Assembly (NCBI GenBank): GCA_016720465.1
Contig: JADKKO010000001.1
Span: forward strand, 558,001-622,000
Direction of reading: 5' to 3'
Origin: Holophagaceae bacterium
GTDB taxonomy: Bacteria > Acidobacteriota > Holophagae > Holophagales > Holophagaceae
Length of the DNA: 64,000 nucleotides
Shown here piece after piece: positions 1-10,968 of the stretch. The notes beneath the pieces are model-generated. The model saw only the letters and a program-made list of their open reading frames with translations, did not search any database and was not told the origin of the DNA. Position numbers and translations under genes: made by a program. Each line of letters begins with the position of its first letter. Positions within the stretch are counted from its first letter, which is position 1.

Positions 1-1
1 C

Positions 2-1291
2 GGCGCCAGCCTCCGCGTGATGGAAGGCGAGACAACGCGCTTCGCGGACCTTATAGCGCCAACTTTTGACGAGTTATTGGAAGATGCCAGGCTGTTGGCC
101 GCGCCCGGCAATGGGCCCGCCGCAGCCATCCCTCATCTGCAGGCCTTTACTCACCCCACCCCCAGCCCTGTGGAAAGGGATCCCGCGGCGGTCCCGCTAT
201 CTGAAAAAGTGGCGCTGGTGCGCCGCACGGAGACCCTGGCGCGGGAGCACGGCGAAAGCCTGCGCCCCGGCGCCCTCAAGCAGGTGTCCGTGGGCTACGG
301 CGATTCCACGCAGAGCGTCTGGATCGCCTCCGCCGAATGGAAGGATGAGGCCTGGCAAACGAGTCTCAGCGCGGATCATCGCACCCAGGAAGTGCTGCGC
401 CTCAACGCCACCTCCGGCGACGGCGTTCAGCTCCAGAGCGGCTATCAGGCCCTGGGCGAGACCAGGGGCTTTGAACTGTTCAGCGAGGAAGCCGTGGCGA
501 GGATCGTCAAGGAGGCCGTGCGCTTGAGCATCCAGGCCCTCGACGCCAAGCCCGCGCCGGCGGGCACCTTCCCCGTGGTGCTCAGTTCATCGGCCGGCGG
601 CACCATGATCCATGAAGCCTGCGGCCATGGGCTGGAGGCGGATCTCGCGCTGGCGGGCATGAGCGCCTTCGCGGGAAAACTGGGCCAGCGGGTGGCCGGG
701 GACTGTGTGACGATCATCGACGACGGCACCCTGCCCTTCAAGCGCGGCAGCCAGAGCATGGACGACGAGGGCAATGCCGTGAGCCGCGTGGTGCTCATCG
801 AAAATGGCATCCTGAAGAACTATCTCCAATCCCGCAAAACGGCCCGGAAGATGGGCCGGGAAGCCACGGGCAACGGCCGCCGGGAAAGCTACCGCCACAT
901 CCCCATCCCCCGCATGAGGAACACTTTTCTCGCTCCCGGGAACGAAGCCCCCGAAGCCATCCTGAAGGACCTGGACCGCGGCCTGCTGGTGAAGCACATG
1001 GGCGGCGGCCAGGTGGACACCGTCACCGGCAACTTCGTCTTCCAGGTCACCGAAGGCTACTGGGTGGAAAAGGGCGTGGCGATGTATCCCGTGAAGAACG
1101 CCACCCTCACCGGCTGCGGACCCGAGGTGCTGGCTTCCCTCACCCGCATCGGCTCGGACCTCCACCACTTCGACATCGGCACCTGCGGCAAGGACGGCCA
1201 GGGCGTGCCCGTCAGCGACGCCCTGCCCACCATCCTGGTGCCGGCCCTGGTGGTGGGCGGCACGGCGGAACCGCTGCCGCAGGTGATCTGA
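2..1291 (+). CDS. tldD: TldD metalloprotease (5' end outside window)
   Basis: This is the larger, catalytic subunit of the TldD/TldE (PmbA) metalloprotease, which in other bacteria processes modified peptides and degrades unfolded peptides in the cytoplasm. The reading frame is open from base 2, before the GTG at 17, and the first visible residues (GASLRVMEG) already look like internal TldD sequence. With 429 residues visible against the usual 460-480, the true start lies upstream of the window. The zinc-binding HExxxH signature is present as HEACGH at 611-628. The C-terminus ends with the family-typical run through GGTAEPLPQVI. Its partner pmbA lies at 2121, separated by hicAB and a macro-domain remnant. 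Certain by family; only the N-terminus is missing. Confidence 0.95.
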   Translation, partial: GASLRVMEGETTRFADLIAPTFDELLEDARLLAAPGNGPAAAIPHLQAFTHPTPSPVERDPAAVPLSEKVALVRRTETLAREHGESLRPGALKQVSVGYGDSTQSVWIASAEWKDEAWQTSLSADHRTQEVLRLNATSGDGVQLQSGYQALGETRGFELFSEEAVARIVKEAVRLSIQALDAKPAPAGTFPVVLSSSAGGTMIHEACGHGLEADLALAGMSAFAGKLGQRVAGDCVTIIDDGTLPFKRGSQSMDDEGNAVSRVVLIENGILKNYLQSRKTARKMGREATGNGRRESYRHIPIPRMRNTFLAPGNEAPEAILKDLDRGLLVKHMGGGQVDTVTGNFVFQVTEGYWVEKGVAMYPVKNATLTGCGPEVLASLTRIGSDLHHFDIGTCGKDGQGVPVSDALPTILVPALVVGGTAEPLPQVI

Positions 1292-1304
1292 TCACTCTCA
1301 CCCC

Positions 1305-1332
1305 TTGTGCAATGTGTAGGCGTGTGTATTAT
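1305..1332 (+). promoter_or_regulatory. Candidate sigma-70 promoter for hicAB
   Basis: TTGTGC (1305-1310) and TATTAT (1327-1332) are separated by 16 bases. Transcription would start about 6-7 bases further on, at or next to the hicA ATG at 1339. No Shine-Dalgarno sequence precedes that ATG, so a leaderless or nearly leaderless hicA message is plausible. Inferred from consensus match only. Confidence 0.4.
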
Positions 1333-1338
1333 TAACCC

Positions 1339-1521
1339 ATGGACAGCCGTTCCCTCATCAAGAAGCTTGAAGCGGACGGTTGGGAACTGGTGCGCGTGAC
1401 AGGAAGCCACCACCATTACCGGCACCCAACCAAACCAGGAACCGTCACGGTCCCACACCCGAAGAAGGACCTGAAAAAGGGCACTGGCAATTCAATCCTC
1501 AAGCAAGCGGGCATCAAGTAA
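1339..1521 (+). CDS. hicA: HicA family mRNA interferase toxin
   Basis: A 60-residue protein with the HicA double-stranded-RNA-binding-like fold. It opens with a short helix (MDSRSLIKKLEADGW), followed by the catalytic-histidine segment TGSHHHYRHP and the typical tail TVPHPKKDLKKGTGNSILKQAGI. HicA toxins cleave mRNA and are neutralised by a HicB partner, here encoded 21 bases downstream. Length and motif fit the family exactly. The start has no ribosome-binding site, which fits the promoter placement at 1305-1332. The pair sits between tldD and pmbA, an unusual place that suggests insertion. Confidence 0.93.
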   Translation: MDSRSLIKKLEADGWELVRVTGSHHHYRHPTKPGTVTVPHPKKDLKKGTGNSILKQAGIK

Positions 1522-1542
1522 ACCAGGAAAGGAGAAATGATC

Positions 1543-1941
1543 ATGCGCCGCGTCTATTTCGCCGCCATCCACAAGGATTCCAGTAGCGACTACACAGCGC
1601 TTTTCCCCGGTGTCCCTGGCTGCATCACGGCCGCGGATACCCTTGAAGAGCTTGATGCCATGGCCCGGGAAGCGCTCCAGGGCCATCTCGATGTGTCTCG
1701 CGACTATGGGGATCCCATTCCGGCTCCCTTGGACCTAGCCGCCGTTAAAGCCCACAAGGACGCCAAAGGCGCGGAATTCTTCATCGCCGTTACTGTCCAG
1801 GTGGAGGGCGGCAAGGCCGCCCGCTTGAACATCACGATGCCAGAGGAATTGGTCGAGGAAGTGGATGCCTACTCCAAACGGCGTGGTCTCACCCGAAGTG
1901 CCTTCCTCGCCCGGGCCGCGCGCCAAGCCATGCATGCCTGA
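1543..1941 (+). CDS. hicB: HicB family antitoxin
   Basis: Antitoxin for the preceding HicA. The N-terminal half has the degenerate RNase H-like HicB fold (YTALFPGVPGCITAADTLEEL, then MAREALQGHL). The C-terminal ~45 residues form a ribbon-helix-helix DNA-binding domain (ARLNITMPEELVEEVDAYSKRRGLTRSAFLARAARQA), so the protein probably also represses its own operon. Two ATGs are possible, at 1537 and 1543. The GGAG at 1531-1534 is only 2 bases before the first but 8 before the second, so 1543 is preferred, giving 132 residues. Confidence 0.93.
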   Translation: MRRVYFAAIHKDSSSDYTALFPGVPGCITAADTLEELDAMAREALQGHLDVSRDYGDPIPAPLDLAAVKAHKDAKGAEFFIAVTVQVEGGKAARLNITMPEELVEEVDAYSKRRGLTRSAFLARAARQAMHA

Positions 1942-1983
1942 TCACCTGGCCAGCATGAAAACCTTTCCCGTTCTCCACTTCCG

Positions 1984-2088
1984 ATGGCCCACATCCAGTT
2001 GATCCGCGGCGGCATCACGGCCCAGGCCGTGGATGCCATCGCCCATGTGGACATTCGTATCCATGCATTCAATAACGATAATTTTTAA
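1984..2088 (+). pseudogene. Truncated macro-domain (ADP-ribose binding) remnant
   Basis: Translating from the ATG at 1984 gives MAHIQLIRGGITAQAVDAIA. This matches the opening strand-loop-strand of macro-domain O-acetyl-ADP-ribose deacetylases (the pattern ...I.vv.GDIT...vDAIVNAAN in the YmdB family). After about 20 residues the similarity ends, and a stop follows at 2086-2088 after unrelated residues. The Asp of GDIT is Gly here, and the NAAN loop is missing. I read it as the 5' relic of a deleted gene between hicAB and pmbA. It could instead be a short translated peptide, but only the macro-domain start is recognisable. Confidence 0.5.
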
Positions 2089-2120
2089 GCACTTAATGAT
2101 GCGCTATAGAAGGAATCCTG

Positions 2121-3488
2121 ATGATCCAAACGTTCATCCCCGAATCCCTTGAGTCCCGGCTGCTGGAAGGCATCCGCCACGCTGAAAGGCTTGGCGCCGC
2201 CGGAGCAGAAAGCTTTGTTTCCGTCTCCCGTTCCCGCAAGGCCAAGGTGCAAAATGGCGAGCTGGAGGACCTGAGTGTTTCCAAGCGCGGCGGCATCGGC
2301 GTCCGGGTCTTGCGCTCCGGGGACAAGGGCATCAAGGTGGGCTCGGCCACCACCACAGATCTCTCGCGTCCTGATTTCAAGGACCTCTTCGCCCAAGCCT
2401 GGGAATTGTCCGAGCTGGGCGACGAGGATCCCTGGATCCGGCAGGCGGACCCCGAAGGCGTGGATGATCTGCCCAGCCGCTTCGATGGCCGGGGCGCGGA
2501 CCTGACCGCAGAGCAAAGAATCGCCCGGGCCCATGCGCTGGAAGCCTCGGCCCGGAAGGCCTCCTCCAAAGTCGTGGCCGTGCGCGGCGCCACCTGGGCC
2601 GACGGCGAAGGCGCGTCTTTGCTGCTCACCCAGAAGGGCGTGCGGGCCTATGACCTGGCTTCCAGTTGTTCCGCCAGCATCGAACTGGCCGTGGCCGAGG
2701 GCGAAGACCGCCAAGCCTCCTGGCACTGGGACATGGGACGCCATCCGGACAGCTTCGACCTCGAAGCGGTGGGCGCCGAGGCCGCGGTCAAAGGCGAACA
2801 GAAGTTGAATCCCAAGCCCCTGCCCGCGGGCAAGTACCCGGTCGTGCTGCACCCGGAAGTGGCCGTGGACCTCTTCGGCATCATCGCGGGGATGCTCTCG
2901 GCGGAATCAGTGCTGAAGCAGCGCAGCCTGTTCGCCGGCAAGAAGGGCGCGCTCATCGCGTCCCCCCTGCTCTCCCTGATTGATGACGGGCGCCTGCCGA
3001 ACGGCCTGGGCAGCGAGCCCTGGGATGGCGAGGGCCTCTCCACCCGCCGCAATGTGCTGGTGGAAGACGGTGTATTGAAGACCTACCTGCACACCCTGAA
3101 GACCGCAGCGGAAATGGGCGAGGCCCCCACGGGCACCGCCAGCCGCGGCCTCGGCGGCAATCCGGGCGTGACGCTGTTCAATCTTTTTCCGAAGGCCGGT
3201 GAGAAGTCCGCTGCTGAGTTGCATGGCATGGCGGGCAACGGCGTGCTCATCACCGAGTTGATGGGCTTGCACACCGTGGACCCCGTCAGCGGCGACATGA
3301 GCGTGGGCGCTTCAGGCCTCCGCATCCGCGACGGCATCCTGTGCGAGGCCGTGGACAAGATCACCTTCGCGGGCAACCTCCGCGACTTCCTTAACCGCAT
3401 CGTCGCACTGGGCAGCGATCTCCGCTGGTACGGCAGCAGCGCCGGGCTTTCGATCCTGCTGGAAGAGATGCCGCTGGGCGGAAGCTGA
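2121..3488 (+). CDS. pmbA: PmbA/TldE, partner subunit of TldD protease
   Basis: A 455-residue member of the TldD/PmbA family without the HExxxH motif, as expected for the TldE (PmbA) subunit that forms the active heterodimer with TldD. Family hallmarks include the early AESFVSVSRSRKAKVQNGELEDLSV region, the RGGIGVRVL segment, and the C-terminal MSVGASGLRIRDGIL and NLRDFLNRIVALGSD. The start is supported by AAGGA at 2111-2115 before the ATG. It ends in a hairpin terminator at 3526-3590. tldD and pmbA are often adjacent; here about 830 bases of hicAB and remnant sequence separate them. Confidence 0.95.
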   Translation: MIQTFIPESLESRLLEGIRHAERLGAAGAESFVSVSRSRKAKVQNGELEDLSVSKRGGIGVRVLRSGDKGIKVGSATTTDLSRPDFKDLFAQAWELSELGDEDPWIRQADPEGVDDLPSRFDGRGADLTAEQRIARAHALEASARKASSKVVAVRGATWADGEGASLLLTQKGVRAYDLASSCSASIELAVAEGEDRQASWHWDMGRHPDSFDLEAVGAEAAVKGEQKLNPKPLPAGKYPVVLHPEVAVDLFGIIAGMLSAESVLKQRSLFAGKKGALIASPLLSLIDDGRLPNGLGSEPWDGEGLSTRRNVLVEDGVLKTYLHTLKTAAEMGEAPTGTASRGLGGNPGVTLFNLFPKAGEKSAAELHGMAGNGVLITELMGLHTVDPVSGDMSVGASGLRIRDGILCEAVDKITFAGNLRDFLNRIVALGSDLRWYGSSAGLSILLEEMPLGGS

Positions 3489-3525
3489 TCGTAAAGAGGT
3501 TCATTTTCAGCAGCCACGAAGCCAC

Positions 3526-3590
3526 ACGAAGGGCACGAAGGCCGCAAATAAAACCGTCGTGTCATCTTCGTGCCGCTTCGTTGTTTTTTT
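3526..3590 (+). terminator. Intrinsic terminator after pmbA
   Basis: The left arm ACGAAGGGCACGAAG (3526-3540) pairs with CTTCGTGCCGCTTCGT (3566-3581) across a ~25-base loop with one bulge. TGTTTTTTT follows at 3582-3590. Its position 40 bases after the pmbA stop supports rho-independent termination. The arms are built from a repeated ACGAAG motif. Confidence 0.6.
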
Positions 3591-3600
3591 CAGATTGAAT

Positions 3601-3891
3601 CCTGATTACCCACGAGACTCAGCCGGAAAAAGCATCCCGCGAAGGGCCGCGAAATCTCTTTTGCCGCACCAGCGCTTTTGCGACCAGGAGACTCATCTTG
3701 GACCAGCCTCGCGGATGGAATTCAGGCGGCCCGGCGCGGATCGGGGGGGGCGGGGGCCGGCGCGGGCGGGGGGTGCGCCCCCGCGAAGCGATACCGGGTT
3801 GAACCACTTTTCGCGGGCCTTCGGCCGAGCGCAGCGGATTCGCGGCCCTTCGCGGGCACGCTTCGTCGGTTGAGATTGGGGGATAATCAGG
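3601..3891. repeat. Dispersed intergenic repeat, copy A
   Basis: This fills most of the 427-base gap between pmbA and prfC. It aligns over its length with copy B at 27896-28284 in the same orientation. Shared blocks include CCTGATTACCCACGAG, CAGCCGGAAAAAGCATCCC, GATGGAATTCAGGCGGCCC, GCGAAGCGATACCGGGTTG and GAGATTGGGG. Compared with copy B it lacks a ~64-base insert near the left end and the second arm of the central palindrome, which is replaced by a G-rich tract (3743-3773). No protein-coding reading is credible. Unlike an insertion sequence, it has no transposase and no clear terminal inverted repeats. Confidence 0.8.
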
Positions 3892-3915
3892 GATTGAATC
3901 GCAGCGGAACAAAGC

Positions 3916-5490
3916 CTACTTCGGCGGGTGTTCCAGGAACCCGATATCCGGATTCTTTTCGGCGGTGGTGCGTCGCTGCCAGTCATTCTCGAACAGCACG
4001 GCCGGATTGCCCTCGCCATCTTCCACCAATTCTCCCCAGAAGCGCGTGGGATCGGGCCAGCCGCCGCGCAGCCAGCGGGCCATCTGGAAACTCCGGGATT
4101 CCAGGATCACCGGGCAGGCATACTCTTCCTTCAGACGGTGGGCCAGCACTTCGAACTGCAGCTTGCCAACGGCGCCGAGGATCGGCAGCGGGGCGCCGCC
4201 CTTGGGCCAGAAGACCTGCACCACGCCCTCTTCGGCGATCTGCCCCAGGCCTTTTAAAAAGCCTTTGCGGGCGCCCGGGTCGGCGAGGCGGACAGCTGAA
4301 AACTGCTCGGGAGAGAATTTCGGCACCGCATGGAACTCCAGGGGCCCCGCGTCGCTGATGACATCGCCGATGCGGAAGAGCCCCGGATTGATGAGGCCCA
4401 GGATGTCGCCGGGCCAGGCCTCGTCCACGATCTGCCGCTCGCGGCCGAAGAACATGTGCGGATAGTTGAGTTTGATGTTCTTTTTCCCGCGCACATGCAG
4501 CGCGTCCATGCCCCGCTCGAAATGGCCGCTGACGATGCGCGCGAAGGCCACGCGATCGCGGTGGGCCTTGTTCATGTTGGCCTGCACTTTGAAAACGAAG
4601 GCCGTGAACGGCATTTCCGGACCCACTGCGCCGCCATCCTGGAGGGGCCGCGGACCGGGCGCCGGCGCCAGGTTCAGGAATTCATCCAGGAAATCCGCCA
4701 CGCCGAAATTGTTCACTGCGCTGCCGAAGAACATGGGCGATTGTTTCCCCGCCAGGAATTCCGCTTGATCAAAGGGCGGCAGCACGTGGTTCATGAGATC
4801 CACATCATCCTTGAGCTGCTGAAGTTCGGCCTTGGAAAGGAGGGCCACGATTTCCGGATCCTCCAGGCTGCCCTCGCCGACCATGCGGGCCTTGCGGCCG
4901 GCCTTGGCCCGCTCGAAGAGCTGGATTCTACCCGTCGCCCGCACGTACACGCCCTTGAAATCCGGCCCGGAGCCGATGGGCCAGGTCATGGGCACCGCGT
5001 GGAGACCAAATAGCTCTTCGACTTCATCGATCAATTCCACGGGCTCGCGGCCCGGACGGTCCAACTTGTTCACGAAGGTGAAGATCGGGAGATTGCGTTC
5101 CTTGGCCACGCGGAACAGTTTTTTCGTCTGTTCCTCCACGCCCTTGGCGCAGTCGAGGAGCATCACCACGGAATCAGCGGCGGTCAGCGCGCGGTAGGTG
5201 TCTTCGCTGAAATCCTGGTGGCCCGGCGTATCCAACAGGTTGATGCAGTGGCCCTGGTATTCGAACTGCATGGCGGCGGAGGTGACGGAAATCCCGCGCT
5301 CCTGTTCGATGCTCATCCAGTCGGAATGGGCCGCGGCACCGCCCTCCCGGGACTTGACCGAACCCGCCCGGTCGATGGCCCCGCCATAGAGCAGCAGCTT
5401 TTCGGTGAGCGTGGTCTTGCCCGCGTCGGGATGGCTGATAATCGCAAACGTTCGTCGGCGGGCGATTTGTTTCGAGAGGTCCATGGGCAT
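3916..5490 (-). CDS. prfC: Peptide chain release factor 3 (RF3)
   Basis: A translational GTPase that recycles RF1/RF2 from the ribosome after peptide release. It has 524 residues, the usual RF3 length. The G1 P-loop is SHPDAGKTTLTEKLL near residue 20; the G2/G3 region has SVTSAAMQFEYQ and DTPGHQDFSEDTYR; G4 is NKLDRPG. The DAGK (not DHGK) P-loop and the LLLYGGAI stretch separate RF3 from EF-G. ATGs at 5490 and 5484 are both possible (MPMDLSKQ or MDLSKQ). Not obviously in an operon: an intrinsic terminator lies between it and the upstream gene. Confidence 0.96.
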   Translation of the reverse strand: MPMDLSKQIARRRTFAIISHPDAGKTTLTEKLLLYGGAIDRAGSVKSREGGAAAHSDWMSIEQERGISVTSAAMQFEYQGHCINLLDTPGHQDFSEDTYRALTAADSVVMLLDCAKGVEEQTKKLFRVAKERNLPIFTFVNKLDRPGREPVELIDEVEELFGLHAVPMTWPIGSGPDFKGVYVRATGRIQLFERAKAGRKARMVGEGSLEDPEIVALLSKAELQQLKDDVDLMNHVLPPFDQAEFLAGKQSPMFFGSAVNNFGVADFLDEFLNLAPAPGPRPLQDGGAVGPEMPFTAFVFKVQANMNKAHRDRVAFARIVSGHFERGMDALHVRGKKNIKLNYPHMFFGRERQIVDEAWPGDILGLINPGLFRIGDVISDAGPLEFHAVPKFSPEQFSAVRLADPGARKGFLKGLGQIAEEGVVQVFWPKGGAPLPILGAVGKLQFEVLAHRLKEEYACPVILESRSFQMARWLRGGWPDPTRFWGELVEDGEGNPAVLFENDWQRRTTAEKNPDIGFLEHPPK

Positions 5491-5492
5491 CC

Positions 5493-5521
5493 AGCAAAAA
5501 GAAACGGCCCGGTGGGCCGTT
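5493..5521 (-). terminator. Intrinsic terminator after the 5547-6242 gene
   Basis: On the minus strand, AACGGCCC and GGGCCGTT (5503-5510 with 5514-5521) form an 8-bp stem with a 3-base loop. The T-rich tract TTTCTTTTT follows. This is a classic rho-independent terminator between the small membrane protein gene and prfC. Confidence 0.75.
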
Positions 5522-5546
5522 AAGGAATGATATCAGCCACGCTGGG

Positions 5547-6242
5547 TTACTTCATCAGTCCGTATCGCTGCTTCAGCTCAAGTTCCTGCAGCTGGAGCGC
5601 GTCCGCGCGGGCCTTCAGGGCATTGGCCCGATCTGCGAGCTGGATGGCCGCGGCCTCCGGCCCAGAGGTTGAGAGCGCCTGTTTCAGGTCGCGCAACAAG
5701 TCCAGACCCGCGTCCAGGCTCGCGAGGCTCTCCCGGTGATAGGCGGCGCAAGGATGGGGCGGGGAGATGGCGTATAAGCGGTTTCGCGTTGCCTCGGCCT
5801 GCTGGATCATGTCATCGAAGCCCGACATGTCCCCCTTGCCGAGGCCCGCCACCACCTGCTGGGCCATGGTTTCAGGATCCCCGCTCGTCGAGGGGTGGAT
5901 GGCTTCAACGGCCTGGAAATAGGCCGCCACCGAGGCGCGGGCGGGGTCGCCCGGGGAGATCACCGTTCCTGAAGGAGTCGTGGCGGAGGGTGGCGTCGGG
6001 TCGGACTGTGAAATCCCGGAGGAGGGAGATCCGACTCCGCTGATCGTCGGCGTGAGCGGAAGTTCATGAGCCGGCGCCACGGGTTTCATCAGGGAGGAAG
6101 TGCTCGGTCCAGTCCTGGCTTCTTCGAGATGCCTGCGTCCGGATTCCCGGCCCAGAAGAAATGCTATTCCGAGCACCGCGAGGACAGCCACGCCCACCAG
6201 GCCCGCCAACAGGCTTCTTGGCAGCTCGATCTTGGCGCTCAT
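5547..6242 (-). CDS. Uncharacterised single-pass membrane protein
   Basis: I do not recognise a family for this 231-residue protein. One hydrophobic segment near residues 11-30 (LLAGLVGVAVLAVLGIAFLLG) is followed by a low-complexity Ser/Thr/Pro-rich linker (~45-95). A mainly helical domain follows, whose end (AAIQLADRANALKARADALQLQELELKQ) looks like a coiled coil. Topology is probably N-in with the helical domain in the periplasm. It lies 24 bases downstream of the oligopeptidase gene on the same strand, so the two may be co-transcribed, and is followed by a good terminator. Confidence 0.75.
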   Translation of the reverse strand: MSAKIELPRSLLAGLVGVAVLAVLGIAFLLGRESGRRHLEEARTGPSTSSLMKPVAPAHELPLTPTISGVGSPSSGISQSDPTPPSATTPSGTVISPGDPARASVAAYFQAVEAIHPSTSGDPETMAQQVVAGLGKGDMSGFDDMIQQAEATRNRLYAISPPHPCAAYHRESLASLDAGLDLLRDLKQALSTSGPEAAAIQLADRANALKARADALQLQELELKQRYGLMK

Positions 6243-6266
6243 GGCTCTGGCAGCTCCCGTTGCCCG

Positions 6267-8387
6267 CTATTTCTTGATCCCCACCTGCCTCAACATCCAG
6301 GCCATCTCGAAAGCCTTGTCCTTGAGCGCGTCGTAACGCCCAGAGGCGCCGCCGTGGCCCGCCGGGTCCATCTTGCATTTCAGCAGCAGCGGGTTTGAAT
6401 CGGTCTTTGAGACGCGCAGCTTGGCCACGTACTTGGCGGGCTCCCAGTACATCACCTGGCTGTCGTTGAAGCTGGTGGTGACGAGGATCGCCGGGTAGTT
6501 CTTCTTTTCGATGTTGTCGTAGGGGCTGTAGGACCTCATGTAGTCGTAGGCGGCCTTCTCATTGGGGTTGCCCCACTCCAGGTACTCGCCCACGGTGAGG
6601 GGCAGCGTGGCGTCCATCATGGTGTTCATCACATCCACGAAGGGCACCGCCGCATGCACCGCCTTGAAGAGGTCGGGCCGCAGGTTGGTGACGGCGCCCA
6701 TGAGCAGGCCTCCGGCGCTGCCCCCTTCGATGACCAGGCGGTCCTTGGCTGTCCATCGGTTCGCGATAAGCCAATCGGCGCTGTCGATGAAATCGGTGAA
6801 GGTGTTCTTCTTCTTCATCAGCATGCCGTCGTCGTGCCAGGCTTCGCCCATTTCATTCCCGCCCCGGATGTGGGCGATGGCGAAGACCACGCCCCGGTCC
6901 AGCAGGCTCAGGTTGTTGCTGGAAAAGGCCGCGCTCATCCCGTAGCCGTAGGATCCGTAGGCGTAGAGCCAGAGGGGATTCTTGCCGTCCAGCTTGGTGC
7001 CTTTGCGGTACACGGCGGAGATCGGGATCTTCTTGCCATCCCTGGCCTCGGCCCAGAGCCGTTTGCAGGCATACCTGGACGCGTCGAAACCACCCAGGAC
7101 CTCGGTCTGCTTCAGGAGTTTCCGCTTCCGGGTGGCCATGTCGTAGTCATAGACGCTGTTGGGCGTCACCGGGGACTGGTAATTGAACCGCAGCAGGCGG
7201 GTGTCGTATTCCGGATTGCCTCCGGGGAAGGCCGCATAGACTTCCTCGGGAAAGGCGAAATTATGCCACTGCCCCTTGGCGAAATTCAGCACGCGGAAGC
7301 GCGTGAGGCCTTCGGCCTTGGTGGTCGCCACGATGAAATCCTTGAACAGCTCCACGCCCTCCAGCAGGGCCGCAGGGTCATGCGGAATGAATTCCTTCCA
7401 GGCTTTCGGATCGAGGTCCGCATCCGGCGCGGTGACCACGCGGTAGTTCTTCGCGCCCTTGTTGGTGCGGATGTAGAAGAGCCCCTCCCGATGGTCGATG
7501 CCGTATTTGTGGTCCTTCTCCCGGGGCAGGAAGACCTTGGGTTCCTCCTTCGGCCTGGCCGCGTCCAGGTAGCGCATTTCAGTGGAGTCCGTGGCGCCGA
7601 TATAGACGATGAGGAATTTCTTGTCCTTGGTGCGGCCCACGCCCATGCGGTACAGCTCGTTCTTCTCCTCGTACACCTTCTGGGGGGTCGACCCTGGGTC
7701 CATGCGCCAGAGTGTGTCGGAACGCTTGGTGACGGCGTCCTCGGTGGTGAAAAAGACCGTGGCGCTGTCCGAGGCCCACTCGGTGGAAGTCACCCGGTCG
7801 GCCAGGGGGGCCGTGACAGCGCCAGTCTCCAGATCCTTGATGAATAATTTGTACTGCCTGAAGCCGGTGTCGTCCGTGGTGAACATGAGCTTCCTGCCAT
7901 CGTCGCTCACATCGAAGGAGCCCAGGCCGAGGTATTTCTTGCCTTTGGCCAGCTCGTTCTGGTCCAGCAGGACTTCTTCCTCGGCGCCCTTGTCGATGCC
8001 GGCCGCGGAACCGTGCTTGCGGCACTGGATGGGGTACTGCTGGCCCTCCACCGTGCGGGAATAGTAGAACCATTCGCCGCGCCGCGCCGGCACGCTCAGG
8101 TCCGTCTGCTTGATGCGGCCGAGCATTTCCTTGTAGAGGGCCTCGCTGAACGGTTTCAGCTCCTGGGTCTGGGATTCGGTGAAAGCGTTCTCCGCTTCGA
8201 GGTATTTCGCCACCTCCGGATTCGTCTTCTCCCGCAGCCAGAAATAATCATCCTTCACGGTTTCGCCATGGCGGACTTCCGTGTGGGCGCTTTTGGCGGC
8301 CAAGGGCGGCTTGGGGTCACTTGCCATGGCCACGGCCGTCAAAAGGGCCAGCAGGGCCGGAGTCCGCAAGGTCGCGATAGGTTTCAC
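6267..8387 (-). CDS. Prolyl oligopeptidase family (S9A), oligopeptidase B-like
   Basis: A 706-residue serine peptidase with a cleavable signal sequence (MKPIATLRTPALLALLTAVAMA), so probably periplasmic. The N-terminal ~400 residues form the seven-bladed propeller; its start KDDYFWLREKTNPEVAKYLEAEN is typical of S9A. The C-terminal alpha/beta-hydrolase domain carries the nucleophile in EGGSAGGLLMGAV, the acid in TSFNDSQV and the histidine in DPAGHGG. These motifs are closest to oligopeptidase B (protease II), which cleaves after basic residues in short peptides, but substrate choice cannot be read with certainty. The 5547-6242 gene follows closely. Confidence 0.92.
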   Translation of the reverse strand: MKPIATLRTPALLALLTAVAMASDPKPPLAAKSAHTEVRHGETVKDDYFWLREKTNPEVAKYLEAENAFTESQTQELKPFSEALYKEMLGRIKQTDLSVPARRGEWFYYSRTVEGQQYPIQCRKHGSAAGIDKGAEEEVLLDQNELAKGKKYLGLGSFDVSDDGRKLMFTTDDTGFRQYKLFIKDLETGAVTAPLADRVTSTEWASDSATVFFTTEDAVTKRSDTLWRMDPGSTPQKVYEEKNELYRMGVGRTKDKKFLIVYIGATDSTEMRYLDAARPKEEPKVFLPREKDHKYGIDHREGLFYIRTNKGAKNYRVVTAPDADLDPKAWKEFIPHDPAALLEGVELFKDFIVATTKAEGLTRFRVLNFAKGQWHNFAFPEEVYAAFPGGNPEYDTRLLRFNYQSPVTPNSVYDYDMATRKRKLLKQTEVLGGFDASRYACKRLWAEARDGKKIPISAVYRKGTKLDGKNPLWLYAYGSYGYGMSAAFSSNNLSLLDRGVVFAIAHIRGGNEMGEAWHDDGMLMKKKNTFTDFIDSADWLIANRWTAKDRLVIEGGSAGGLLMGAVTNLRPDLFKAVHAAVPFVDVMNTMMDATLPLTVGEYLEWGNPNEKAAYDYMRSYSPYDNIEKKNYPAILVTTSFNDSQVMYWEPAKYVAKLRVSKTDSNPLLLKCKMDPAGHGGASGRYDALKDKAFEMAWMLRQVGIKK

Positions 8388-8430
8388 GTGATGCTCCTGG
8401 GCGAATGTGCTGCACGTCCCATGATACGGA

Positions 8431-8453
8431 AAAGGAGCGCCCTGGGGCGCCCC
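8431..8453 (-). terminator. Probable terminator after hppA
   Basis: GGAGCGCCC (8434-8442) and GGGCGCCCC (8445-8453) form a GC-rich hairpin with one mismatch. On the minus strand it is followed by TTTTCC. It lies about 55 bases past the hppA stop codon. The T-run is short, so efficiency is uncertain. Confidence 0.5.
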
Positions 8454-8508
8454 TTAGCAATTCCGGAATGCGGAGATCCAAACAGGATCCCTATTTCTGC
8501 TACGCCTG

Positions 8509-10968
<2,460 letters not shown>

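Noticed and set aside
6654..7847. Long open frame (397 codons) on the plus strand opposite the oligopeptidase
   Set aside because: It is a mirror frame of a clear S9A coding sequence and its translation has no recognisable domain; such shadows are expected in this GC-rich DNA.
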